Positions 52,802 through 61,400 of a DNA stretch of 64,000 nucleotides are shown here, piece by piece; positions within the stretch are counted from its first letter, which is position 1, and each line of letters begins with the position of its first letter. Source of the DNA: Altericroceibacterium endophyticum (GTDB lineage Bacteria > Pseudomonadota > Alphaproteobacteria > Sphingomonadales > Sphingomonadaceae); assembly GCF_009827595.1 (NCBI RefSeq), contig NZ_WTYT01000007.1:124001-188000 (forward strand). Reading direction: 5' to 3'. Below the pieces are notes generated by a model, which ran no database searches, was not told the DNA's origin, and saw nothing but the letters and a program-made list of their open reading frames with translations. Position numbers and translations under genes: made by a program.

Positions 52802-55191
52802 CAGAAAGCCTGCCCGATAGAGACATAGACGCTGACCCAGCTTTCACCCGGCTTGCGCCCGATCGGGGTCGCAACGTCGAGCCGCAGGGGGCCAAAATTG
52901 GTGTAGAACCGCCCGCCAAGCCCTGCACCGAAGCGAATATTGTCAAATTGCGGCATGCTCTCTTCATAGACCTGACCAGCATCGACAAAACCGACCACAC
53001 CGAAATTGCCGAAACGGTAGCGCACTTCGGCCGCCGCTTCATTCAGGCTGCGACCGCCGATGGGATTGTCATCCGGGTCCTTCGGGCCCAGCTGCTGATA
53101 GCCATAGCCACGGACCGAACCGCCCCCGCCCGCATAAAAACGCCGGGACGGAGCAAGGTCATAGCGCTCGATCCCCTGGATCGTCCCCACCCGGACGCGC
53201 CCGGCCAGCACGATCGAATTGCCGATCGGGTAATAGGCAGAGCCGTCCAGCCTCGCACGAACATAGGGCGTGAACCCGTCCTGCAGCGAGCCTTCCGGTT
53301 CGACCAGTGCGGTGAGTTTAAAGCCCTGCGTGGGATTGAGCAGATCATCGCTGTGATCAATCCCTACTTGTCCCGTCAGCCCGCCGATAAAGAAGGTCCG
53401 GCGGCGGCGTTCCTGCGCGTCGAAATCATAATCCTGTTCATTCGTGCCGATGATCTGCGCGCCATAGGCATAGGTCAGTTTCTTCTGCCAGATTTGCGAG
53501 GAATCATAGCTGATCAGCGTCGAAAGCCGCCCGGTGAAGGCTTCATAGGCGTCATAATCGCTGTGCAAAGCTTCGGCGCCGATCTGGAATGTCCGGTCGC
53601 GTCGCCCGGCGTTGGAGCGGCGGAACGTTGCGCTGGCGCCCTGTTCCTGCGTACCGGCAACCCCCGTGAATATCAGCGCGCCTTCAGGCGGGAAGACATT
53701 GCGATGGGTCCAGCTTCCTTCCAGACGGAAGCCCTGCCCGGTGCCAAAGCCCGCGCTTCCGGCCAGAGTGCGCGGGGGGCCGGCATCCTGATCGACCATC
53801 AGTGTGACATATTCGGTGCCCTCACCGGCGGCTTTGCCAGTTTCCTTCGGCGTTACGGTGACGGTGTTGAACAATCCAGTCGCGACCAGAGCCTGCCGCA
53901 GATCATCCACGTCGCGGCTGTCATATAAATCACCGCGATCAAAGCGGGTCAGCACCTCAACATGCTCCGCATCAAAGGCCAGATCGCCGCTCGTCTCGAT
54001 TCCTCCAAAGCGGGATCGCGGCCCGGTTTTGACCGGCAAAGTGTACACGCCATCGCCGGTTTCGGGATCGAGCAGAATATCGCGGTGACCCACTTCGGCG
54101 AAGGGATATCCTTGCTGCGGCAGGACCACCGCCACATTCGCTTCCGCGCCCTGCACCCGCTCGGCAATGATGTTGTCACCCACCTTCAGCGGGAGATTAT
54201 CGCGGATCAAATTCGGCGGATCAGTGGGATCGGCCTTAATGATGATGTCGGAGAAGGCATAACGCGTGCCGGGCACGACATCGATCACCGCATTGAGCGG
54301 CTGCCCATCATCGCTGACCGCGCGGTCCAGCCTGGTATTGGCCTGCGCCTCAAACCACCCTTCGGAGGCGAGAATGCGCTTCATCAACCGGCTGTCTTCG
54401 GTCAGTCTGGCGTTGATCTGGGCCGTATTGGCGGCCTCCTTGTCCTCTTTCAGCGAAGACAGATCGTCGAACATTCCGGCGAGATTTGTGCTGGATTCCT
54501 TATCCGCCTCAGCCAGACCATTCACTTCGACCGTATATTTGATCTCTACCGTTTCGTCGTCCGATCCATCGCTGCCATCGGCGAATTCAACCGGCTCGAC
54601 ATTGAATTGATCAAGTGGCGGCAGCGGCGCGGTCAGTTCGGCATCGCGCACGGGCGCGTCGGCGATTTCCTCATTCGGGTCCTGATCGTCCAGCGCAGGA
54701 TTTTCGGCAGCAAATTCATCATTCTGCTGCGCGCTCTGGCTGATATTCTGCGCCGGATTATCCGTCGTATCCGCATCATCGCTGCTGACAGCAAAGCGGC
54801 GTTCGAACTCCTCGATCGATTCCAGCTCACCCTGCAATTCAGGATCGTCATTCGGCCCCGGTTCGGGCACGGAATCTGCAAATTCCTCATTGGAAATGAC
54901 CGTTTCCACCTCGGGCAGATCGGCACCCGGCGGCGGGGCGGGAATATCGGCGTCCGTGCCGTCGGTAACGCCCTTCGCCTCGCCCGGCGCCGCTTCATCC
55001 TGCTCCGTTTCCCTCTGCGCAGCAGATTGCGGTGCGGCGGCATCCTGCGCCAGCGCGCTGTTCCACGGCGCGACCATCATCGCTGCCCCGGCCAGCAAAA
55101 CACACCGCATGGCGGCACGATTGCCTGCTCCGCTCGTTAAGCCGAAATGGTCGGACCCGCCCACTATCTTCAACAAACCAAAGCTGGGCAT
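52801..55191 (-). CDS. tamA: Outer-membrane assembly protein TamA (Omp85/BamA family)
   Basis: The 796-residue protein has a signal-like segment (RCVLLAGAAMMVAPWNSALAQ) and then an unusually long, very acidic Asp/Glu/Pro-rich linker of nearly 180 residues. POTRA domains follow (EGWFEAQANTRLDRAV, LPQQGYPFAEVGHRDILLDP), then a 16-strand Omp85 barrel with the VRGYGYQQLGP loop (the conserved VRGY/F motif) and terminal ISIGQAF. The signal starts at an in-frame ATG at 55110, which may be the true start; the frame opens at 55191. It is followed by tamB and a lipoprotein gene. Confidence 0.92.
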   Translation of the reverse strand: MPSFGLLKIVGGSDHFGLTSGAGNRAAMRCVLLAGAAMMVAPWNSALAQDAAAPQSAAQRETEQDEAAPGEAKGVTDGTDADIPAPPPGADLPEVETVISNEEFADSVPEPGPNDDPELQGELESIEEFERRFAVSSDDADTTDNPAQNISQSAQQNDEFAAENPALDDQDPNEEIADAPVRDAELTAPLPPLDQFNVEPVEFADGSDGSDDETVEIKYTVEVNGLAEADKESSTNLAGMFDDLSSLKEDKEAANTAQINARLTEDSRLMKRILASEGWFEAQANTRLDRAVSDDGQPLNAVIDVVPGTRYAFSDIIIKADPTDPPNLIRDNLPLKVGDNIIAERVQGAEANVAVVLPQQGYPFAEVGHRDILLDPETGDGVYTLPVKTGPRSRFGGIETSGDLAFDAEHVEVLTRFDRGDLYDSRDVDDLRQALVATGLFNTVTVTPKETGKAAGEGTEYVTLMVDQDAGPPRTLAGSAGFGTGQGFRLEGSWTHRNVFPPEGALIFTGVAGTQEQGASATFRRSNAGRRDRTFQIGAEALHSDYDAYEAFTGRLSTLISYDSSQIWQKKLTYAYGAQIIGTNEQDYDFDAQERRRRTFFIGGLTGQVGIDHSDDLLNPTQGFKLTALVEPEGSLQDGFTPYVRARLDGSAYYPIGNSIVLAGRVRVGTIQGIERYDLAPSRRFYAGGGGSVRGYGYQQLGPKDPDDNPIGGRSLNEAAAEVRYRFGNFGVVGFVDAGQVYEESMPQFDNIRFGAGLGGRFYTNFGPLRLDVATPIGRKPGESWVSVYVSIGQAF

Positions 55192-55244
55192 CCGAATTTA
55201 TATCCTGAACGTGTACTCTGAGCGTCGTCCGAGGAGCCTGCTCA

Positions 55245-56294
55245 ATGACTGATGATAGTGATGGCATGATAGTCGCACCAGCATCCAATGCAATGGTGAA
55301 GGCGCCCTGGCAGATGTCAAAATCGGCTTGGATACAAGTATTTAAGCGCGTCTATACCATGTGGGGCTTTCACAACATATCTCTGTTGGGAGCGGGTGTC
55401 GCATTTTTCGTCTTTCTGTCAATCACACCGCTGATTGGCGCAGTCGTGATGGTTTACGGATTGGTGGGGGATACCGACACGGTGCAGCGCCAGATGCAAT
55501 GGATATTCCAGATCGTCCCGCATGATGCGGCGGTGTTGATACAGGATCAGCTCTTCAGAATCGTCACCACCAATTCGGGCGTCACCGGGTTTGCGCTGAT
55601 CATCGCATTATTCTTTGCCATATATGGCGGAATGCGGGCGGCCAATGGCCTGATCGGCGCGCTCAACATCATCAATGAAGAGCATGAAACGCGCGGGATC
55701 ATCCCCCTCACCTTCCGCACTGCATGGCTCACTCTGGCGGCCATCGGCATTGCGATTGTTGGGCTGGTTGCCAGCGGCATATTCGTCTGGTTGCAATCGC
55801 AGACTGAGATTCTGCTCGGCCCCTGGACCACCCTTTTGTTCAAGGCGCTGACCTGGCTGCTGGCGATTGGGCTGGGGTCATATGGCTTTGCACTGGTGAT
55901 GCGTTACGGGCCGGACAGGGAACCGGCCAAATGGCGCTGGCTCGCACCGGGATCACTGCTCGCGACTTTGCTGTGGATCGGCATATCCTTCGGCTTTTCC
56001 TATTATGTCGCTTATATCAGCAGCTATAATTCGACCTATGGGTCGATGTCTGCCGTGGTGGTGTTCCTGATGTGGCTGTTCCTGTCTGCCTATGGCGTAT
56101 TGGCGGGCGCGCTGCTGAATGCGGAACTGGAACGACAGACCGAATGCGACAGCACGCGCGGGCCCGACAAACCCGTGGGCGAAAGGGGCGCCGTGCTGGC
56201 CGATCTGGTGGAAGGCGATTTGTCGATCGAGGAATGGCTGAAGAAGAGCCAGCGCCGCGCCGTTACACGCGCGCTGAAAAAAGTGCAGAAGTAA
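55245..56294 (+). CDS. YihY/BrkB-family inner-membrane protein
   Basis: The 349-residue protein has six predicted membrane helices and the family word GAGVAFFVFLSITPLIGAVV near residue 50. Segments GGMRAANGLIGALNIINEE and TYGSMSAVVVFLMWLFLSAYGVLAGALLNAELE (here in parts) follow. This matches the YihY/virulence factor BrkB family, formerly misannotated as RNase BN; function uncertain, possibly transport or lipid-related. GAGGAG precedes the ATG. It diverges from tamA with a 53-base gap and is convergent with the dGTPase gene. Confidence 0.9.
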   Translation: MTDDSDGMIVAPASNAMVKAPWQMSKSAWIQVFKRVYTMWGFHNISLLGAGVAFFVFLSITPLIGAVVMVYGLVGDTDTVQRQMQWIFQIVPHDAAVLIQDQLFRIVTTNSGVTGFALIIALFFAIYGGMRAANGLIGALNIINEEHETRGIIPLTFRTAWLTLAAIGIAIVGLVASGIFVWLQSQTEILLGPWTTLLFKALTWLLAIGLGSYGFALVMRYGPDREPAKWRWLAPGSLLATLLWIGISFGFSYYVAYISSYNSTYGSMSAVVVFLMWLFLSAYGVLAGALLNAELERQTECDSTRGPDKPVGERGAVLADLVEGDLSIEEWLKKSQRRAVTRALKKVQK

Positions 56295-56307
56295 GAGGCT
56301 GCACGCC

Positions 56308-57645
56308 TCAGATCCGGTCGAAGATCGACCCCATGCGCGGGCTGAACAGGCGGTCGTAAATCCTGAGCAGATGCGTGTCGGTCATCGCCGCGATATGGTC
56401 ACAGATGATGCGCGGATCATCCCCCGAAGCGGCGAATGACGTCAGCGCATCGGGGGACAGCAGCCGCTCCGGCTCTGCCATCAGCGCTTCAAACACGGCA
56501 ACGACCATGCCCTGCCCCTTGAATTCGAGCTGCTGCACGGTGGGGGAGCGGATGACCCGGCGCACGACCAGATCCTGCAGCACATCCAGCATCGCGCGCT
56601 GCGGTGCCTTCAGCCGTGCCCGAAAACGCAGCAGAGGGTCGGTGAACTGCGGCAATTCTGTATATTCCACCGCGGTGATGAAATGATGCACCAGGCGCCC
56701 GATGAAGCGTTTGCGCGCGCCGCCTTCGCCAAACAGCCCCTCCACCACGATTTCGAAGACGTCATTCTCGCTCTCAGCGGGATATTTCGCCTTCATCGCA
56801 TCCAGAAATGTGGGGCATTTATCGCGCAGGGCAGTGGCAAATGTGTCCCGGTCGATCAGTTGCAGCGCGATCGCATCCTCCAGATCATGGACGCCATAGG
56901 CTATGTCATCGGCCACATCCATGATGCTGCAATCGAGCGATTTATGCCGGCTGCGCGCATGTTTGCCCGGTCTCGCCTCGCTGGCGCAAAATTCCGCGCG
57001 TTCATCCTCCGGCAAATCTTCCAGCAACCATTCGACCACGTCCTGCTCACTATCCATATAGCATTTGGGCGGTTTGCAACTGGCGCTGTCGAGCACCTGT
57101 ATCCGGGTGGTGCCGGTCAGCAGCGATGGCACGATTTCGCGATTGTAGGCGCGCGCATAAGGCACCGGATATTTAAGCACTCCCAGCAGAGAGCGACGGC
57201 AGAGATTGGCCCCGGCATTTTCGGAAAAATCCTCCAGACGGGACAGGATGCGCAGCGTCTGGCCATTGCCTTCAAACCCGCCATGGTCGCGCATGCAGTA
57301 ATTCAGCGCCACTTCGCCGCCATGGCCGAAAGGCGGATGCCCCAGATCATGCATGCAGCCCAGCGCCTGCACCATCGCCCGCCCGGGCAGGAAAGGCCGG
57401 ACTTCTGATTGCGGGAAAGTCTTGGCGAGCTGTCCCGAAACCCCGCCCGCGATCTGCGCCACCTCCAGCGAATGGGTCAGCCGCGTACGGTAGAAATCGC
57501 TGTCCCCCAGATTGAGGATCTGCGTCTTGCCCTGCAACCGGCGGAAAGATTCCGAATGAATGACGCGGGCGTAATCGATATCGCCATCATCGCGCGCATC
57601 CTCCGCCTGTTTGGACCAGTTTTCGCGCCGCGCATGCCACATCAT
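56308..57645 (-). CDS. dgt: Deoxyguanosinetriphosphate triphosphohydrolase-like protein
   Basis: The 445-residue HD-domain enzyme hydrolyses dNTPs to deoxynucleosides and triphosphate. Metal-binding residues are visible in RLTHSLEVAQ (H58), GCMHDLGHPPFGHGGE (H99, D100, H103, H108) and MDVADDIAYGVHD (near residue 241). The N-terminal FRRLQGKTQIL is typical of the short (type 2-like) dGTPases of alphaproteobacteria. It stands alone, and the stop is 13 bases from that of the convergent YihY-family gene. Whether its preference is for dGTP cannot be told from sequence. Confidence 0.92.
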   Translation of the reverse strand: MMWHARRENWSKQAEDARDDGDIDYARVIHSESFRRLQGKTQILNLGDSDFYRTRLTHSLEVAQIAGGVSGQLAKTFPQSEVRPFLPGRAMVQALGCMHDLGHPPFGHGGEVALNYCMRDHGGFEGNGQTLRILSRLEDFSENAGANLCRRSLLGVLKYPVPYARAYNREIVPSLLTGTTRIQVLDSASCKPPKCYMDSEQDVVEWLLEDLPEDERAEFCASEARPGKHARSRHKSLDCSIMDVADDIAYGVHDLEDAIALQLIDRDTFATALRDKCPTFLDAMKAKYPAESENDVFEIVVEGLFGEGGARKRFIGRLVHHFITAVEYTELPQFTDPLLRFRARLKAPQRAMLDVLQDLVVRRVIRSPTVQQLEFKGQGMVVAVFEALMAEPERLLSPDALTSFAASGDDPRIICDHIAAMTDTHLLRIYDRLFSPRMGSIFDRI

Positions 57646-57935
57646 GATTGTCTCTTGTAACAGTGTAATCGCCTGTGACCCTGCGCGATTGGCGCGTTTC
57701 GATCAACGGACAAAGAGGCAATGCGGTCAGACTGGCCAGATATGACCGTGATCTATGATGGAGATGGCCCGGATACGAACAAGGTCGTCCCGCCACGATC
57801 AGGCCCACGATCACGCCCCTGATCAAGACTTGCGTGTTGCGCCATTCGCAATGAATATCGCAACCTCGTTCTATTGAATGCACGGCGAATGCTTGTCAGG
57901 ATCACCATATGGTCAATCGCACAGGAAGATCACAG

Positions 57936-59255
57936 ATGAATGTCACCCAGGGTCGGCCCGGCCTGTTTGCCTCTCTATGCCGCACAATCATCTGCTGCCT
58001 TGTGCTTGCCTTCACAGCTTTGCGTCCAGCCTATGCGCAGGACACCGGCGATGACACGCTGACCGCACTGACCGGCGCCAATGTCGTCAATGTCACCACG
58101 GGGAAGACGATTGCGGATGCGGTGGTCCTCATTCGCGGCGACAAGATCGAAAGCGTCGGCCCGGCGGGCTCCACGCCCATCCCGGCCTCTGCCACTGTCA
58201 TTCCGATGGACGGGCAATGGCTGGTCCCGGGCCTGATGAATATGCATGTCCATCTGGGACTGAAACTGCCCGGTGCGGCGGGGGCCGCTCTGGTCAATGA
58301 AACCGACCCGGAAGAAGTCCTGCGCATGGCAGCCAATGCGCGCCGTTCGCTGGAAAGCGGCGTCACCACCCTGCGCCTCGTCGGGGAAGATCACGGGACC
58401 GATTTTGCGCTGAAACAGGCGATCGACAGCGGTGAAATCACCGGCCCGCGGATTGAAACCGCTGGCGAAGTCATCGTGCCGACAGGCGGCCACGGGTCGC
58501 TGGAGGCCGATGGTCCCTATGCGCTGGCCCATGCCGCCCGCGAACAGATCAAACATGGCGCTACCTGGATCAAGATCGCAATTTCTGGCGGCATTTCCGA
58601 CACGCATGGCGCGATTTCGGCCGCGCCGATGACCGATGAGGAAATGCAGACACTGATCGAAGTGGCGCATCGCAACAATGTGAAAGTCACCGCGCATAAC
58701 GGCTCCTCCCCCGCCGCGCAGCAATCGCTGAAATTCGGGATCGATGGCTTCGAACATGGCTATCACCTCAATGACGACATTCTCAGCGAAATGAAGCGTC
58801 AGGGCACATGGCTGGTGCCGACCATCGTGGTGACGCAGCCCGGGGCCATGGAATTCTATCGCAAGATCGGCGCGCCGGATTGGTATCTTGGCCGCGTGGC
58901 GGCAACGGGTGAAGATCATTGGAAGACCCTGCAAAACGCCATCGCCAAGGGTGTGAATATCGCATTGGGGACCGATCAGTTTCCCTTCGAACCCAATAGC
59001 GGCACCACTGCCACCATCCGCGAAGCCGAACTCTACGTCAAAGCCGGCATGACCCCGCTCCAAGCGCTGCAGGCCGCCACGACCGAACCCGCACGGATGA
59101 TGGGCCGCGACGACATCGGCCAGATCGCGCCGGGTTATTATGCCGACATCATCGCCCTGCCAACCAATCCGGTTCAGGATATCTCTGCTCTGCGCCAGAT
59201 TGGTTTTGTCATGAAGGGCGGGCAGATTATTCGTGATGACCGCGATCCGCGCTAA
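57936..59255 (+). CDS. Exported metal-dependent amidohydrolase (imidazolonepropionase-like)
   Basis: The product of about 439 residues has a signal peptide (hydrophobic LCRTIICCLVLAFTALRPAYAQ). The amidohydrolase fold has the N-terminal beta-sandwich DAVVLIRGDKIESVGPAG, the metal motif MNMHVHLGL and later histidines in KVTAHNGS and FEHGYHL. The catalytic Asp lies in LGTDQFPFEP, and the C-terminal GQIAPGYYADIIAL is typical. It would cleave a cyclic amide or dipeptide-like substrate in the periplasm. AGGAAG lies before the ATG at 57936; an earlier in-frame ATG at 57909 is less likely. It is followed by a DUF3311/SSS transporter pair, so its product may be imported by them. Confidence 0.88.
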   Translation: MNVTQGRPGLFASLCRTIICCLVLAFTALRPAYAQDTGDDTLTALTGANVVNVTTGKTIADAVVLIRGDKIESVGPAGSTPIPASATVIPMDGQWLVPGLMNMHVHLGLKLPGAAGAALVNETDPEEVLRMAANARRSLESGVTTLRLVGEDHGTDFALKQAIDSGEITGPRIETAGEVIVPTGGHGSLEADGPYALAHAAREQIKHGATWIKIAISGGISDTHGAISAAPMTDEEMQTLIEVAHRNNVKVTAHNGSSPAAQQSLKFGIDGFEHGYHLNDDILSEMKRQGTWLVPTIVVTQPGAMEFYRKIGAPDWYLGRVAATGEDHWKTLQNAIAKGVNIALGTDQFPFEPNSGTTATIREAELYVKAGMTPLQALQAATTEPARMMGRDDIGQIAPGYYADIIALPTNPVQDISALRQIGFVMKGGQIIRDDRDPR

Positions 59256-59295
59256 TCCCTGAATATCCCTCCGGCCAAACCGGGAAGGACATGAA

Positions 59296-59583
59296 ATGAA
59301 GAATGGTCAGCGCTCCGGCGCGCAGCGTCCCTGGCATTTTCTGTTATTGCTCGTGCCCTTCATCTGGCAGGTGGCAGCCATCCCGCTGGTAAATGATATT
59401 CGCTGGGACGGTCTGTTCCTTCCTTTCCCCATGCTGTGGCAAATGGTCGGCATTCTGGTCGCTACGGCCAGTATTGGCACGGTCTATAAGATCGACCGCA
59501 AACGCGCCGCTGCCGCCGGTGAATTTGACGCGCCGGAACAGACAGGCCCGGACCTCTCCCGCAACGAACAGGGTGAGGGATAA
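59296..59583 (+). CDS. DUF3311 small membrane protein (transporter accessory subunit)
   Basis: The 95-residue protein has two predicted helices: HFLLLLVPFIWQVAAIPLVN and a second with FLPFPMLWQMVGILVATASI. The polar C-terminus ends EQGEG. This is the DUF3311 pattern; such small proteins are encoded directly before sodium:solute symporters and are thought to be their accessory subunits. GGGAAGGA precedes the ATG. Its stop overlaps the start of the SSS gene by one base (TAATG), so translation is coupled. Confidence 0.85.
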   Translation: MKNGQRSGAQRPWHFLLLLVPFIWQVAAIPLVNDIRWDGLFLPFPMLWQMVGILVATASIGTVYKIDRKRAAAAGEFDAPEQTGPDLSRNEQGEG

Positions 59584-61040
59584 TGGCGCTGACCATCACG
59601 ATCATTCTCGTCATCCTCACCATTGCCGGCTCGGTCCTTTATGGATCGCGCAATCGCGGTTCCGGCGGAGTGACCGAATGGGCCGTTGGCGGGCGCCGGA
59701 TGGGCACGCTGATCTTCTGGTTCCTGAATGCGGGGGAAATCTACACGACTTTCGCCGTGCTCGGCATTTCAGGCTATGCCTGGGCCTATGGCGCGCCCGC
59801 TTATCTCGCTTTCCTGTCCGTCTCGCTGACGGCGGCCGTGGGCTATTGGCTGACGCCGCGCATCTGGCATGCGGGCAAGGCCGGCAATTTCATCACCCAG
59901 GCGGATTTCTTCGCCGATCATTACCGCGCACGCTGGCTCGGCATCGTGGTGGGGCTGGCCGGGATTGCCGCGCTGATCGTCTATGTGCAGATCCAGATTA
60001 CCGCACTGGCGCTGGTCCTGCGTCTCTCCGTCGATGCGGAGATTTCGAACACCGCCTCTGCCATTGCGGCGGCCGTGCTGATGCTGCTCTTCGTCATGTC
60101 CGCAGGCCTGCGATCGGCCGCCTTTGCCGCGGCGGTGAAGGATATTCTGATGGTCGTCATCGTCATTGCGCTGAGCGCGACGGTGGCCGGTCATGTCGGT
60201 GCCAGTTCGATCGGCGATGTCTTTACCCGCGTTCAGGACGCCTATCCCGGAATTGGCAGCCTGCCCGGGCGTGATCCGGACATGGGCCTGTCCACCATCT
60301 GGATGATGACCGCGGGCATCAATGTCGCGCTGGGGACCTATATTTTCCCGCATATGTTCCAGCTGACCTATTCCGCATCGGATAGCTGGGCCGTGCGGCG
60401 CAATGCGGTGTTTCAGCCGCTTTATTCGCTGTCTTACTTCTTCATCATCCTGCTGGGGTTCGGTGCGCTGCTCGCCGGGACGATGCCCGCTCTGGATGAT
60501 CCCAATGCGGTGCTGCTGACCTTCGTGGCGGATCGCTATCCGGCATGGGCGATTGGCCTGTTTGCGGGCACGGCCTGCCTGCTGGCGCTGGTTCCCGGCT
60601 CGGTTCTGCTGCTCACCGCCGGTTCGATTTTCAGCCGCAATGTCGTGCGGCCAATGATGCCCGGCCTCAGCGACACATCAGAACTGCTCATCTCCCGCAT
60701 ATCCATGGTCGGGTGTGCTGCCATCGCGGTCTATCTGACCATCGGCGCAACCCAGTCGCTCGTCGATATCGGGCTGACGGCCTATGCGTCCATCGGGATG
60801 CTGGCACCGGGCGTCTTCCTGGCCTTCCTGTGGCGGCAAACGAATGCCTTTGCGGTGCTGGCCGGGATTGGGACGGGCTATGTCGTGCTGATGCTCCCCT
60901 CATCTTCGCCATTGATGGCGTGGTTCCCCGAATGGGAAGCCGGATTGGTCGCCATGCTGTTTAACGCGCTGGTCGTCCTCGCACTCAGCCCCCTCCTGAA
61001 TCTGGTGACAGGCAAGCGGGAGCAAGCCGCGGCAGGCTGA
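59583..61040 (+). CDS. Sodium:solute symporter (SSS family)
   Basis: The 485-residue protein has about 13 predicted helices. Family features are EWAVGGRRMGTLIFWFLNAGE near the N-terminus, GAPAYLAFLSVSLTAAVGYW, ITQADFFADHYRARWLG (the SSS 'F-x-x-RY/R' helix region) and GINVALGTYIFPHMFQ. It would import a small organic solute with Na+. The gene overlaps the DUF3311 gene and follows an exported amidohydrolase, so the three probably form a hydrolyse-and-import unit. A short stem (GGCGCT/AGCGCC, 61054-61080) follows the stop. Confidence 0.92.
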   Translation: MALTITIILVILTIAGSVLYGSRNRGSGGVTEWAVGGRRMGTLIFWFLNAGEIYTTFAVLGISGYAWAYGAPAYLAFLSVSLTAAVGYWLTPRIWHAGKAGNFITQADFFADHYRARWLGIVVGLAGIAALIVYVQIQITALALVLRLSVDAEISNTASAIAAAVLMLLFVMSAGLRSAAFAAAVKDILMVVIVIALSATVAGHVGASSIGDVFTRVQDAYPGIGSLPGRDPDMGLSTIWMMTAGINVALGTYIFPHMFQLTYSASDSWAVRRNAVFQPLYSLSYFFIILLGFGALLAGTMPALDDPNAVLLTFVADRYPAWAIGLFAGTACLLALVPGSVLLLTAGSIFSRNVVRPMMPGLSDTSELLISRISMVGCAAIAVYLTIGATQSLVDIGLTAYASIGMLAPGVFLAFLWRQTNAFAVLAGIGTGYVVLMLPSSSPLMAWFPEWEAGLVAMLFNALVVLALSPLLNLVTGKREQAAAG

Positions 61041-61053
61041 AACCGGGAAGTGG

Positions 61054-61080
61054 GGCGCTTCAACTCAAGGTTAGAGCGCC
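61054..61080. terminator. Short hairpin between convergent SSS and zinc-ribbon genes
   Basis: GGCGCT (61054-61059) pairs with AGCGCC (61075-61080) around a 15-base loop, just after the symporter stop and just before that of the convergent small gene. The stem is short and no T-run follows, so the assignment is weak. Confidence 0.3.
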
Positions 61081-61087
61081 TTGCCGC

Positions 61088-61273
61088 CTAGCTATCACTC
61101 AGCTCAAATCGCGGAATGCGCTTGCCTTTGCGGCGGCTCGTGAGGTGGAAAAACCGGCAACGATCACAGCGATAGGGGCGCATCGCCAAACCGGAGCGCT
61201 GCACAACAAGGAGCGCTTCCTCTTCCGATCGGTAGGAGACCTTCTTCCGGCAGATGCTCAATCGCGTGCGCAT
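61088..61273 (-). CDS. Small zinc-ribbon-like protein
   Basis: The 61-residue basic protein starts MRTRLSICRKKVSYRSEEEA. It contains a CxxC knuckle in YRCDRCRFFHLTSRRKG plus one earlier Cys and a His five residues after the knuckle, compatible with a small zinc site. Similar short proteins with 'YxCxxCxxWHLTSR' are widespread as single genes in alphaproteobacteria. Function unknown; nucleic-acid binding is plausible from the charge. It lies divergent from the phosphodiesterase gene. Confidence 0.6.
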   Translation of the reverse strand: MRTRLSICRKKVSYRSEEEALLVVQRSGLAMRPYRCDRCRFFHLTSRRKGKRIPRFELSDS

Positions 61274-61400
61274 TGGGCCAGACTATCAAATCCCTGCCGG
61301 CCTGCCTATCTTGCAACCGAGCTCAGCAATCATCACCCCGCGCTCAGCAGCAGTATAATATGGTCATCGACAAGTCATGATTTGCTGTAAAGGGGCGGGC

